Shown piece by piece: positions 24,543 through 33,104 of a DNA stretch of 64,000 nt; position 1 is the stretch's first letter; every line of letters starts with the position of its first letter. The translations under genes and the position numbers were made by a program. Origin of the DNA: JACCZX01 sp038216465. Lineage in GTDB: Bacteria; Pseudomonadota; Gammaproteobacteria; Burkholderiales; Burkholderiaceae_F. Below the pieces are notes generated by a model, which had not been told where the DNA came from, ran no database searches, and saw nothing but the letters and a program-made list of their open reading frames with translations. The stretch is from the NCBI GenBank assembly GCA_038216465.1, contig JBBQQC010000001.1, positions 496,001 through 560,000 on the forward strand, in the 5' to 3' direction.

Positions 24543-25467
24543 GGTCAACGGTGCGCTCGCGTTCGAGCGCAGCGCGATCCCAATGCCCTAAATCTGCGGC
24601 AGCTTCATACGTCGTCTGCAGAAACTGCAGCAGTGCGTCATCCGGCGACTTTGACTGACGAACCGTGTCGTAAGGCAGGATAAATTCGCGCAGTTCGTTG
24701 CTGTAGAACGCGGTGTCGGGCATCACGCGCGCCCGGGCGAAACCCGCCGGCTCCGGGTACGCGTACGCATAAAACGCAGCGTATGAAACAGCGCCACCGC
24801 CCGGCCAGAAACCGCAGCTGCTGACCTCGTGCGAATACGCCTCGCGCGCGACCCAGTCAGGCAGATGCGGGACGCCGCCGGGATGCAGTGGCGCGCGCCG
24901 CCCCGAGAATCTTGTCACCGCCAGATCGGGTGCGCCCCAGAACAGATGCACCGGACTGCACTTGCCGATGAAGCGCGCGCGAAATTGCTTGAAGACGCGA
25001 TCGGCCTGCGTTAGCGCGCGCCAGAAGCGATGCGCATATTCGGGATCGTAGGATCGATGCACTTGATCCTGGTCGAAACGGAGAGGGTTCTCGATTTCAT
25101 TCGGAGTTGGATGAATGTGCACTTCCACATCGAGGCTTTTCAGCTCCTTCATCAACCGCGAATAGAAAGCAGCGACCGACTGCGGTGCGAGCGCAAACCC
25201 ACCGTTGCGCGCATCGCTTGTCTCGATCGTCAGCCGGTGACCGATGAAGTCGAAGTCGATCTGAAAACTTCGCGCGCCCACGGCCATCGGCGACGTGGTC
25301 AGGCCTCTGCTGGTCACGTACAGCGTCACATGCCACGAATGATTCACCCAGGCGCTCGTCGCAAGTCTCACCTTGCCGACGATCTGTAGCCACAGATGCA
25401 ATGTCTGATAGGTCTCGCTCCATGCCGCAAGCGGCAGATCGGGCCATGCGGCCTGCTCGCTGGTCAT
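24526..25467 (-). CDS. DUF5996 family protein
   Basis: 313 residues. Matches the DUF5996 pattern: WPDLPLAAWSETYQTLHLWL at the N-terminus, then LYVTSRGLTTSPM, QIDFDFIGHRL, VEVHIHPTPNEIENP, RFWRALTQADRVFKQFRARF, SPVHLFWGAPDLAVTRFSGR, and the Cys/Trp-Pro-Gly-Gly stretch SCGFWPGGGAVSYAAFYAYA. No biochemical role is known for the family. No signal peptide or membrane segment. It lies 6 bases after the frameshifted acetyltransferase gene, on the same strand, so they were probably one operon. Confidence 0.88.
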   Translation of the reverse strand: MTSEQAAWPDLPLAAWSETYQTLHLWLQIVGKVRLATSAWVNHSWHVTLYVTSRGLTTSPMAVGARSFQIDFDFIGHRLTIETSDARNGGFALAPQSVAAFYSRLMKELKSLDVEVHIHPTPNEIENPLRFDQDQVHRSYDPEYAHRFWRALTQADRVFKQFRARFIGKCSPVHLFWGAPDLAVTRFSGRRAPLHPGGVPHLPDWVAREAYSHEVSSCGFWPGGGAVSYAAFYAYAYPEPAGFARARVMPDTAFYSNELREFILPYDTVRQSKSPDDALLQFLQTTYEAAADLGHWDRAALERERTVDLTPET

Positions 25468-25472
25468 TCGAG

Positions 25473-26062
25473 CTATCTAGAGGACGTCCTGCGAAGCGCT
25501 TTGCGAACCACCGGCCGTGTCGGCTTACGGCGGGCGACTTCGACGAAACCTGCGCGGTCATACATCGATTTCGCGCCGAACCACATCGCATCGTCGACCG
25601 ACGTCGTCGACTTATCGACCGGATACGCCTCGACGAGATTGACTTCGTTCGCGCGCGCCCAAGCGAGCGCGCCCTTCAGCGGCGCCGCCGCCACGCCTTG
25701 ATGTCGGACTTTCGGATCGACGACGAAGCACACGATCGCCATACAGGCTTGTCGTCGACCGGCTTCATCACGGGTGAGCCCGCGAGTCGCGCGTATTGAT
25801 CGCGCGGACCGAGTGAAACCCAGCCGACGGGTTTTCCATCACGGTAGCCAAGCAATCCGGGAACGACGCCGCGATCGACCAGCTTCTTCAGCGAACGCTT
25901 GCGCGCTTCGCGTGCGTTGAGATTTTTCGGAACGATCGTCTTGCCGCTTTCGCGATAGAACATGCACCAGCAGCCGCGCGCGATCGAACACCCCGGGCGC
26001 TCGAACAACGTCACCAGATCGTTCCAGCGTTGCGGTGTCAGCGGATGAATGTCAACTTTCAT
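25473..26062 (-). pseudogene. GNAT-family acetyltransferase, split by a frameshift
   Basis: Two overlapping frames together form one GNAT protein. The 5' part (26062 to about 25741) has MKVDIHPLTPQRWNDLVTLF, a Cys-rich GCSIARGCWCMFYR and VGWVSLGPRDQYARL. The 3' part (from about 25742 to 25473) supplies IVCFVVDPKVRHQGVAAAPL, the acetyl-CoA-binding R/Q-x-x-G-x-A motif, and AYPVD...MYDRAGFVEVAR. The reading frame shifts near 25740, at TGGCGATC, where the family pattern would be PVW-x-IVCF; one missing base restores the frame. It may be a genuine pseudogene or a sequencing error. The family resembles small-molecule or antibiotic N-acetyltransferases with unknown substrate. Confidence 0.75.
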
Positions 26063-26297
26063 TCGAGCGTATTGGAGCTCGGGTTTGCTGTTTGCGCCGC
26101 ACCTAGTTTAGGACGGCGAAAACATCGTTGTTCATCAGCGCTCGATTTTTATCAACGGATGAGGCGCCGCAGGCAGTGGCCTCATGTACAGGTGCATCAC
26201 GGCGCGGAGTGCGCCTCGCGTACGGAGGTAGAGAACTCAATAGCGCACAGCGGCGCGGACCGTGGGCAGCCCCTTACCGCTGTGCAACGGCTGCTAC
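26063..26297. other. 235-base gap without a gene
   Basis: Between the acetyltransferase start and the AEFKC copy B stop. The only structure noted is a short inverted repeat, TGAGGC...GCCTCA, near 26159-26183, with no T-run, so no terminator is claimed. No open frame here has a ribosome site and a recognisable product. Confidence 0.4.
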
Positions 26298-26612
26298 TCA
26301 GCGCGCGGGCGGCGCGAGTCCGACCACTGAATCCTGTGGGTTGGCCCGTAAGGCCCGCGCGGGCTGTGCTTTCGGCGCATCTTCTTCGAAGCGCGTGTAG
26401 TCGCTCATCTGCAAGCCGTAGATCATTCGGGTGCGCGAAACGAATTGACGAAGCGATGCAACACTCTCCGCCGCCTTGGCACAGGCGGTGGCATCGGCGC
26501 GCGACAGCTGCGGCAGATCGCACTTGAATTCAGCGCGCGCGATGGGAACCACGGCGACCGACAGCAAGCCGGCGCAGGACAGGGCAACGCGGAAACGAGA
26601 AGAGTTTTTCAT
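26298..26612 (-). CDS. small exported two-cysteine protein (AEFKC family, copy B)
   Basis: 104 residues, ATG 26612 with CCGGAGA upstream. Signal peptide about 1-27 ending PIARA, then AEFKCDLPQL, a second cysteine in ATACAKAAES, LRQFVSRTRMIYGL and a DYTRFEED segment; the C-terminus is Ala/Pro-rich. Homologous to the 5727-6044 protein, with the same cysteine spacing pattern and LRQ..xRxRxI core. It is downstream of the 59-residue membrane peptide gene and may be cotranscribed with it. Function unknown. Confidence 0.75.
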   Translation of the reverse strand: MKNSSRFRVALSCAGLLSVAVVPIARAEFKCDLPQLSRADATACAKAAESVASLRQFVSRTRMIYGLQMSDYTRFEEDAPKAQPARALRANPQDSVVGLAPPAR

Positions 26613-26715
26613 GTGGATCTCCGGTGAACCAAATGCAGAGGGGCACGGTGCGGCGGGCGGCCGTGTCCCAAGGTGCTGCGCTTTCGGCGTGCCGCCAGCA
26701 CTTGAGAAGCGGTGA

Positions 26716-26895
26716 TCAACGCCGGGCGGCCAAGGCGACGACTTGCGGCGCAGCGGCCTGAACTGTCGCCTGTGGCGCAGTCGCGTAGTCGGTCGCGAGG
26801 TAGTCGATAAACCCGCCGATCGATGCGGTGGTGACGACGGCAGCAGCAGCGAAGACGGAGCGGGCGGCGACGGATGGGGTGAATTCGCGGTTCAT
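26716..26895 (-). CDS. 59-residue membrane peptide divergent from the winged-helix/STAND regulator
   Basis: Starts at ATG 26895 with AAGGAG seven bases upstream; a longer frame to 26970 would run into the candidate operator. One hydrophobic helix (about residues 10-30, ARSVFAAAAVVTTASIGGFI) is followed by an Ala/Gln/Thr-rich tail. The tail end AAPQVVALAARR is compatible with export or membrane anchoring. No family recognised. The divergent position suggests it is a target of the neighbouring regulator. Confidence 0.6.
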   Translation of the reverse strand: MNREFTPSVAARSVFAAAAVVTTASIGGFIDYLATDYATAPQATVQAAAPQVVALAARR

Positions 26896-26969
26896 TTGAG
26901 ACTCCTTTTTGGGTGGGCGTTGCGACAAACGAATCGTCTGCCCGATACCCCGTTCAGGTCTTTGGCGCA

Positions 26970-26989
26970 CGCCTTAATCCGCCTTAATC
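26970..26989. promoter_or_regulatory. perfect 10-bp tandem repeat, candidate operator
   Basis: CGCCTTAATC occurs twice back to back (26970-26979 and 26980-26989), one helical turn apart, as expected for OmpR/PhoB-type winged-helix proteins that bind tandem direct repeats on one DNA face. It lies in the 174-base region between the divergent 59-aa gene and the winged-helix regulator gene. Confidence 0.5.
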
Positions 26990-27069
26990 GTTATGAATTT
27001 GCCCCCCGTGAGCGCCGTCGTGCCCAGTAAGCTTCGGCTCACAGGCAGAGGTGCTTAACCAGTTTCGAC

Positions 27070-29697
27070 ATGGACACCACGACCTTGGAGTTACGCTTCG
27101 GCGCCGCTCGGCTGGACGTCGAGCGGCGCCAGTTGTTGATCGACGGGCAGTCCGCCAAGCTCGGCGCGCGTGCCTTCGACGTGCTGCTGGCGCTGGTCGA
27201 GCGGCGTGACCGCACGGTGAGCAAGAACGAACTGTTCGAACTCGTCTGGCCCGGCGTGGTGGTCGAAGAAAACAACTTGCAGGTCCACATCTCAACGCTG
27301 CGAAAACTGCTCGGGCCGCAGGCGATCTCAACGATCCCCGGGCGCGGCTACCGCTTTACGCTCTCGCTCGATGGCCCGCATTCGGGCCCGACCGCGACCC
27401 CGTCTACGCCGGCCGTCGCCGCGGAATCCATTGCCGCTCGTGCGTCCGTGAAGCAGACGGCCGCGCTCCAGGTGCGAGCGCGCATGCGCACCAATTTGCC
27501 ACTGCATTTGCCTCCGCTGCTCGGCCGGGAGGACGATCTGCGGCGAGTAAAGGCCCTAGTGCGCGAACACCCACTGGTGACGCTGGTTGGTGCCGGCGGC
27601 ATCGGCAAAACACGCCTCGCACTCGCGGTGGCCCACGACTTAAGCGAGCTGTATTCCGACGGTGTATGGATCGTCGAGCTGGCACCGGTGTCCGATCTGT
27701 CGCTGGCGCTCGTCGCCGTCGCCCAGACGCTGAACGTCAATCTGGCCGGCAACCTGTCACCGCAGGACGTGCTGACCGAAGCGTTGCGCGATCAGACCCT
27801 GCTGCTGATGCTCGACAACTGCGAGCACCTGATTGAGCCTGTGGCTTCGCTGGCTGATGCATTGCTCAGGTCAGCACCCGGCGTGAGCCTGTTGACGACA
27901 AGTCAGGAGCCGCTGAAGCTCGCCAAAGAGCACCAATACCGTCTCGGCACGCTCGCGGTCCCCACTGATAACGATGACGCCGACGCTGCGGCGAGCTATG
28001 GCGCGATTGCATTGTTCGTCGACCGTGCCCAGGCGTCAGACCCGCGATTTGCGCTGACACCGGAGAACAGCCCGGCGGTGATCGACATCTGTCGTCACCT
28101 CGACGGCATCGCACTGGCCATCGAATTGGCCGCCGCGCGCGTTACATTGCTGGGAGTGAAAGGCGTGCGCGACAAACTGAGCGAGCGCTTCCGGCTGCTC
28201 AGCGCAGGCTCGCGCTTGGCATTGCGTCGCCACCAGACGCTGCACGCTGCGCTCGAGTGGAGCCACAGCCTGTTGTCGGTTCCGGAGCAAACGGTATTTC
28301 GCAGGCTCGGCGTGTTTGCCGGCGGCTTCACGCTGCAGGCGGCGCAGGAGCTCGCAACTGACGACCAGGTCCTCGATGAATGGTCGGTGCTGGACCATCT
28401 GGGCGCACTGGTGGACAAGTCGCTGGTTGTCGCCGAAGCCGGCGAAACACCACGCTACCAATTGCTCGAGACGACGCGGGCCTATGCGCTTGAGCAGCTG
28501 GCTCGCGCTGGCGAAACACAGACGATAGTCAAACGCCATGCGCTGGTTGTGCGTGGGATCTTCGAGCGGGCCGAAGCTGAACGATTTGGCGAGCAGGGCT
28601 CGCTCAGCATGGACGCCTTCCTCCAACGTCTGCGGCCGGAGTTGGACAACCTGCGCGCCGCGCTTGGGTGGGCGATGGATGAAGATGGCGATGCGGCGAC
28701 GGCGATCGGGCTGGCAGCCGCCTCTGCCGAGGCCCTGAGCACCCTCGGACTGGCTCCCGAGGGCCTGCGACCGCTGGTAACCCTGCAGCAACGCGTCGAC
28801 GATTCGACCGCCCCCCTGGTGGCCGCGCGCTTCTGGCATGTGCTGGGATATCTCGGCCGCGACGGGCGGGTAGCGCGCCAGGCCGTCCTTGACGCGTATG
28901 CCAAGGCTGAACGCATCTACCGTGAGTGCAACTCCCCGCGCAGGCTCTACCGCACGCTTCTGCAAAGGGCATGGGCCCTGGCACTCGGTAACCGGGTGGC
29001 CAAGGCTGAGCAGTTGCTGCCTGAAATTCGCGGCCTCGAAGAACCTGTCTGGCCAGGGTGGTTACTGGGCTTCCGCCTCAACCTCCAATCCTTGCTCTTC
29101 CACTTATTGGGCCAGCACGCTGACGCACTGGCCATGCATCGGGAGTGGCAGTCGCTGCTGCCAGACACGGGCGAAGAGCGCAGCCGGTTTGTGAGCATGG
29201 TGGGCCAGTGCAACGCGCTAAATTGCATGGGTCAGTTCGCCAAGGCGGCGACGCTCGCGCGCTCGGTGATCGAGCGGTGCCGGCTGCATCGGCTGGAGAG
29301 CAATTCGATGGGCTTCGCGCTGGGGCAACTGATCGCGGCCCTGACCGCACTGGACCTGCTTGACGAGGCGCGCGCGGCGCTGCGCGAAGCCGTGCCGCAC
29401 TGGCGACGCGACGGCGTCGTGCTGCTGTTTTGCGAGCACTCCGCCTTGCTGGTCGCCAAGCTGGGCCGGCATACCGATGCGGCACGACTTGCCGGCGCCA
29501 AGGATGCGTGGCACCAGCGCGCCGGAGTCACGCCGCAACCCAATGACACGCGCTCACGAGCCGATTTGGTGCGATGGTTTGCAGAATCCCATATCAGTGG
29601 CGAAGACATTGAGCGCTGGATGCTCGAAGGTTCGCGGTTTGGTGTCGACGAGGTACTCGCGTTGTTGACCGAGAACGCAACGTTCGCGCCGCGTTAG
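27070..29697 (+). CDS. winged-helix / STAND ATPase / TPR transcriptional regulator
   Basis: 875 residues. An OmpR-type C-terminal DNA-binding domain is placed at the N-terminus (about 1-105: ARAFDVLLALVERRDRTVS, ELVWPGVVVEENNLQVHIS, ISTIPGRGYRF). A spacer leads to a STAND/NB-ARC-like ATPase with Walker A LVGAGGIGKTRLALAVAHDL (about 180), Walker B LLLMLDNCEHL (about 250), a sensor region LLTTSQEPL, and the winged-helix of the STAND type (LSVPEQTVFRRLGVFAGGF). The C-terminal half is helical and TPR-like, with a LuxR/MalT-like repeat pattern. No phosphoacceptor domain is present. It probably oligomerises on ligand binding to activate nearby promoters. The ligand is unknown. Confidence 0.9.
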   Translation: MDTTTLELRFGAARLDVERRQLLIDGQSAKLGARAFDVLLALVERRDRTVSKNELFELVWPGVVVEENNLQVHISTLRKLLGPQAISTIPGRGYRFTLSLDGPHSGPTATPSTPAVAAESIAARASVKQTAALQVRARMRTNLPLHLPPLLGREDDLRRVKALVREHPLVTLVGAGGIGKTRLALAVAHDLSELYSDGVWIVELAPVSDLSLALVAVAQTLNVNLAGNLSPQDVLTEALRDQTLLLMLDNCEHLIEPVASLADALLRSAPGVSLLTTSQEPLKLAKEHQYRLGTLAVPTDNDDADAAASYGAIALFVDRAQASDPRFALTPENSPAVIDICRHLDGIALAIELAAARVTLLGVKGVRDKLSERFRLLSAGSRLALRRHQTLHAALEWSHSLLSVPEQTVFRRLGVFAGGFTLQAAQELATDDQVLDEWSVLDHLGALVDKSLVVAEAGETPRYQLLETTRAYALEQLARAGETQTIVKRHALVVRGIFERAEAERFGEQGSLSMDAFLQRLRPELDNLRAALGWAMDEDGDAATAIGLAAASAEALSTLGLAPEGLRPLVTLQQRVDDSTAPLVAARFWHVLGYLGRDGRVARQAVLDAYAKAERIYRECNSPRRLYRTLLQRAWALALGNRVAKAEQLLPEIRGLEEPVWPGWLLGFRLNLQSLLFHLLGQHADALAMHREWQSLLPDTGEERSRFVSMVGQCNALNCMGQFAKAATLARSVIERCRLHRLESNSMGFALGQLIAALTALDLLDEARAALREAVPHWRRDGVVLLFCEHSALLVAKLGRHTDAARLAGAKDAWHQRAGVTPQPNDTRSRADLVRWFAESHISGEDIERWMLEGSRFGVDEVLALLTENATFAPR

Positions 29698-29852
29698 AGC
29701 GGCGCAGGCACAACGGCCGACTATGCGGTCGGGTGGCCGCAAATCGATGCGAACGTCGGCACGTCCGGTAGAGCGGCTCGGCGGGTGCCGCCAAGCACGG
29801 TGACGACGCACAGGTTGCCGCGGCATGGTTTTCGCTGCGTTTCATCTGAATT

Positions 29853-30284
29853 TCAAGCCTGCGGTTGATGCCACGGATCGTAGGTGCCGAAGTTCCACAG
29901 ATGCCCTTCGAGATCGCGGCATGAAAACCCGCGGCCCCCGTAGTCTTCGTCCTTAATCTCCGTCACGATCTTTGCGCCGGCCGCCTTCGCGCTCGCATAC
30001 GCCACATCCGCATCGCCAACGATCAGATAGGCGCTTTGTGTCTCGCGCCCGCCGGTTTGATCGGGATGCGTCATCAGCCGCCCGAATTCGTCGTCGCGCA
30101 TTGAACCGAGCATCACCATGCCGTTGCCGAAGCGCAGCTGCGCATGCACGACGCCGCCATGCGCATCGGGTACTACCAATTGCGGCTCGAACCCAAAGGC
30201 GCGCTGTAGCCAATCGATCGCCGCGGGCGCGTCACGGTATCGCAGACACGAAATGACAGTAGCAACGGTATCCTTGGCCGGCAT
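29853..30284 (-). CDS. VOC-family (glyoxalase/PhnB-like) protein
   Basis: 143 residues from ATG 30284 (GAGG upstream); the longer frame to 30329 has a worse site. The two beta-alpha-beta-beta-beta modules of vicinal-oxygen-chelate proteins are visible: VATVISCLRYRDAPAAIDWL, AFGFEPQLVVPD, VHAQLRFGNGMVMLG, then YLIVGDADVAYASAKAAGAK and SCRDLEGHLWNFGTYDPW with the Glu-Gly-His-Leu-W core of the metal site. It resembles the PhnB-like group of unknown substrate. It is divergent from chaA by 24 bases. Confidence 0.88.
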   Translation of the reverse strand: MPAKDTVATVISCLRYRDAPAAIDWLQRAFGFEPQLVVPDAHGGVVHAQLRFGNGMVMLGSMRDDEFGRLMTHPDQTGGRETQSAYLIVGDADVAYASAKAAGAKIVTEIKDEDYGGRGFSCRDLEGHLWNFGTYDPWHQPQA

Positions 30285-30308
30285 GGCAACCTCAGCGCGA
30301 AGAAGGCA

Positions 30309-31397
30309 ATGACCGCAGAATTTTCGCACGCACTTCCGCGCTGGAGCATCGGCGTGCCGATGGCCGCCATCGTTGCGCTCGCCGTCGTCTGGAATCGACC
30401 GCTCGAATGGGTGTCGCTTACTGTCGTCGCGCTCGCACTAATCGCAGCAGTGCTAGCCGCCGTACATCACGCTGAAGTGGTGGCACTGCGCGTCGGCGAA
30501 CAGTTCGGCACGCTGATTCTCGCGCTGGCGGTCACCATCATCGAGGCAGGACTGATCGTCTCCGTGATGCTCGCGGGTGGCGCGACCGCTACCGTGGTTG
30601 CGCGTGACGCGGTTTATGCAGCGGCGATGATCGCGTGCATCGGCATCATCGGTGCGTGCCTGCTGGTGGGCGGACTGCGCCATCGAGAGCTTGAATATCG
30701 GATCGAAGGCACCAGTCCCGCGCTCGCGGTGCTGGTTGCATTGGCGACGCTGACACTGGTCGTGCCCGCTTACACGACGACGACTCCGGGTCCATCGTTT
30801 TCGACGCTACAACTCGCATTCGCCGGTGTGATGTCGCTGGCGCTCTACGGTGTCTTCGTGTTCGTGCAGACGGTGCGGCATCGCGATTACTTTTTGCCGT
30901 CCGATGTCGGAGATGAAGACAGCCACGCTTCGCCGCCGTCTCGAAAAATGGCGCTGACGAGCTTCGGCTTGCTCGCGATTAGCCTGATAGCCGTGGTCGG
31001 TCTCGCAAAATCACTCGCGCCGTCAATCGAAGCCGGTGTCGCTGCCGCATCGGCGCCACTCGCTGTCGTTGGCATCGCGATCGCAATGCTGGTACTGCTG
31101 CCCGAAACAGCGGCAGCCGTGCGCGCCGCGGCGCGCAACCGATTGCAAACCAGCCTGAATCTCGGACTTGGATCGGCGATCGCCTGTATTGGCCTGACGA
31201 TTCCGACGGTCGCGGTCGTCGCGATTGTGATCGGCATGCCGCTTGAACTGGGCATTCCAGCGAAAGAAGCGGTGTTGCTGGTGCTGACGTTCGTGGTCGC
31301 AGTGCTGACGCTGGGCAGCGGACGCGCGACCGTGATGCAGGGCGCGGTGCATCTGGTGTTGTTTGCCGCGTTCCTGTTCCTGGCAGTCGTTCCTTGA
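30309..31397 (+). CDS. chaA: Ca2+/Na+:H+ antiporter, ChaA family
   Basis: 362 residues, ten to eleven hydrophobic helices. The first conserved repeat reads AAVHHAEVVALRVGEQFGTL and ALAVTIIEAGLIVSVMLAGG, with the acidic EAG residue of cation/H+ antiporters; the second repeat is VVLLPETAAAVRAAARNRLQ and NLGLGSAIACIGLTIPTV, which matches ChaA of E. coli. A hydrophilic loop (about 200-215, rich in D and S) lies between the halves. It exports Ca2+ or Na+ in exchange for protons in the inner membrane, under salt or alkaline stress. AAGAAGG precedes the ATG. Confidence 0.9.
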   Translation: MTAEFSHALPRWSIGVPMAAIVALAVVWNRPLEWVSLTVVALALIAAVLAAVHHAEVVALRVGEQFGTLILALAVTIIEAGLIVSVMLAGGATATVVARDAVYAAAMIACIGIIGACLLVGGLRHRELEYRIEGTSPALAVLVALATLTLVVPAYTTTTPGPSFSTLQLAFAGVMSLALYGVFVFVQTVRHRDYFLPSDVGDEDSHASPPSRKMALTSFGLLAISLIAVVGLAKSLAPSIEAGVAAASAPLAVVGIAIAMLVLLPETAAAVRAAARNRLQTSLNLGLGSAIACIGLTIPTVAVVAIVIGMPLELGIPAKEAVLLVLTFVVAVLTLGSGRATVMQGAVHLVLFAAFLFLAVVP

Positions 31398-31478
31398 ATC
31401 ACGCGCACCAGATACATCGAGCAGGGTCCGGATTCTGCTTGTCGCACTTGCAGCGCTCCATAGGTAGGCAATCCCGGC

Positions 31479-31508
31479 TTGACAGCCCCTACGCCGCACC
31501 CGTATGGT
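31479..31508 (+). promoter_or_regulatory. sigma70-like promoter of the TRAP dctPQM operon
   Basis: TTGACA (31479-31484), 18-base spacer, TATGGT (31503-31508), in the 171-base gap before dctP (ATG 31569). The leader would be about 55 bases, containing TGGAGA. Confidence 0.5.
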
Positions 31509-31568
31509 CAACCACGACTCATATGACGGGGGCGCCAGACTCCCGCCATCACAACATTGGAGACATTC

Positions 31569-32561
31569 ATGAAAGCATGGGCGAAGCTCTTCGCTGCTTT
31601 GAGTCTCGCGGCGTTCGCCGCGGGCCCGGCAATCGCGCAGGAAATCAAGATCTCGCACCAGTTCAAGGCAAACGCCGATGGCCGCGACCAGGCTACCCGT
31701 GTGTTCGTGCAGGAGGTCAACAAGGCTGACAAGAGCCTGAACTTCCGAATCTATCCATCGAGCTCGCTCGGTATCAAGCCGGTGGCCCAACTCGACGCGC
31801 TGCAAAACGGAACGCTCGAGATGGCGGTGTTTCCGATGTCGTACGCGGTGGGCAAGGCAGCGGAGTTTTCAATCATCATCATGCCGGGCACCGTGCCGAC
31901 CCTCGATTACGCGATGAAGCTCAAGGGCACGCCGTTTCACGACAAGCTGCAGAAGCTCGCCGAAGACAACGGCATCCATATCGTGACCTGGTGGTGGACG
32001 CCAGGCGGCTTTGCCACCAAGGATCGCGAGATCACCGGACCGAAGAGCGTCGACGGCCTGAAGATGCGCGCCGCCGATCCCACCTTCGAGACGATGCTGA
32101 AAGCCGCCGGCGCCTCGGTGGTCAGCATGCCGTCGACCGAGATCTATCCGTCGCTGCAATCGGGTGTATTAAATGGCACGCTGACCTCAGCAGAGACCTT
32201 CGTCAGTATGCGTCTTTACGAACAGACCAAGTTCGCGACGGTGCCGGGCAAATACTCGCTGTGGATGCTGCTGCAGCCGCTGGTCATGTCCAAACAGCAC
32301 TGGGACAAACTGACGCCGCAGCAGAAGAAGGTCTTTGAGGCTGCGGCCGATAAGTCCGATCAGTTTTTTCTGGGCCTGCAGCGCGAGGCGGTTGACGACA
32401 TGACGAAGGCGTACAAGAAGGCCGGGGCCAAGGTGCACGAAATGTCCAAGGAAGAGTATGACCAGTGGATCGTGCTCGCCAAGGACACCGCGTGGAAGGA
32501 ATTTGCCTCGAAGTCGCCGCGTTCAAAGGAGCTGCTGGATTCGTTGCTGCAGGTGAAATAG
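31569..32561 (+). CDS. dctP: TRAP transporter substrate-binding protein, DctP family
   Basis: 330 residues from ATG 31569 (TGGAGA upstream). Signal peptide 1-23 ending PAIAQ, then EIKISHQFKANADGRDQATR, LNFRIYPSSSLGIKPVAQLDAL, GTLEMAVFPMSYAVGKAAEF. The TRAP-P family arginine is in DGLKMRAADPTFETMLKAAG and the ligand/carboxylate region is in ASVVSMPSTEIYPSLQSGVLNG. It scavenges an organic acid in the periplasm for the DctQM permease encoded downstream. Ligand not determined. Confidence 0.93.
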   Translation: MKAWAKLFAALSLAAFAAGPAIAQEIKISHQFKANADGRDQATRVFVQEVNKADKSLNFRIYPSSSLGIKPVAQLDALQNGTLEMAVFPMSYAVGKAAEFSIIIMPGTVPTLDYAMKLKGTPFHDKLQKLAEDNGIHIVTWWWTPGGFATKDREITGPKSVDGLKMRAADPTFETMLKAAGASVVSMPSTEIYPSLQSGVLNGTLTSAETFVSMRLYEQTKFATVPGKYSLWMLLQPLVMSKQHWDKLTPQQKKVFEAAADKSDQFFLGLQREAVDDMTKAYKKAGAKVHEMSKEEYDQWIVLAKDTAWKEFASKSPRSKELLDSLLQVK

Positions 32562-32581
32562 GGCGCCCAACGATAGGAACA

Positions 32582-32601
32582 CGGGCCGGGCAACCGGCCC
32601 G
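32582..32601 (+). terminator. intercistronic hairpin between dctP and dctQ
   Basis: CGGGCCGG-GCAA-CCGGCCCG, a perfect 8-bp stem with a GCAA (GNRA) tetraloop, 20 bases after the dctP stop. No T-run follows. More likely an mRNA-stabilising or partial-termination stem that lowers permease relative to receptor output than a full terminator. Confidence 0.55.
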
Positions 32602-32621
32602 CCTCGCGTCTGGAGAAAAAA

Positions 32622-33104
32622 ATTAAGCGTTTCGTTGCCGCAGTTGACCGGCTGAGCACCGCCTGCGCCGTGGTCGCCGCCGTGATGCTCGCGCTCGCGG
32701 CGCTGGTCATCTGCTGGAACGTCATCTACCGCGCCACCGGCGCTTCGACCTACTGGCAGATCGAGTTCTCGGTCTACATGATGGTGGCGTCGCTATTTCT
32801 CGCCTCGCCTTATTGCTTGATGACCAACGGCCATGTGGCGGTCGACCTGCTGTCGCACTACCTGCCGGCCAGGGCTTCGCGCGGGTTGGCGATTGCGGTG
32901 ATGCTGATCGGGCTTGCCGTCTGCGTTTACCTCGCGATCATGGGCGGCATTCTTACTTACGACGCGTTTGGTCGTGGCGACCACACCGAAAGCACTTGGG
33001 CGCCGCTCAAGTGGCCGCTGTTCCTGACCATGCCGGTCGGCCTCGCGCTGACCGCGCTGCAATACCTGGCCGAGTTGCTGCGGCCGCCGCAGGCGGTTGC
33101 ATGA
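32622..33104 (+). CDS. dctQ: TRAP transporter small permease, DctQ family, probable ATT start
   Basis: 160 residues if started at ATT 32622, which has TGGAGA at optimal distance and gives the family-typical N-terminus IKRFVAAVDRLSTACAVVAA; the first GTG in frame (32670) would remove this conserved start and has no ribosome site. Four transmembrane helices follow, with the signature YWQIEFSVYMMVASLFLASPY and GHVAVDLLSHYLPARASRGL. It links receptor and large permease in the inner membrane. The next gene overlaps its stop in ATGA. Confidence 0.9.
   Translation: MKRFVAAVDRLSTACAVVAAVMLALAALVICWNVIYRATGASTYWQIEFSVYMMVASLFLASPYCLMTNGHVAVDLLSHYLPARASRGLAIAVMLIGLAVCVYLAIMGGILTYDAFGRGDHTESTWAPLKWPLFLTMPVGLALTALQYLAELLRPPQAVA

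Noticed and set aside
26197..26523. A 108-codon minus frame overlapping AEFKC copy B
   Set aside because: It is in a different frame from the signal-peptide protein and has no family or start site of its own.
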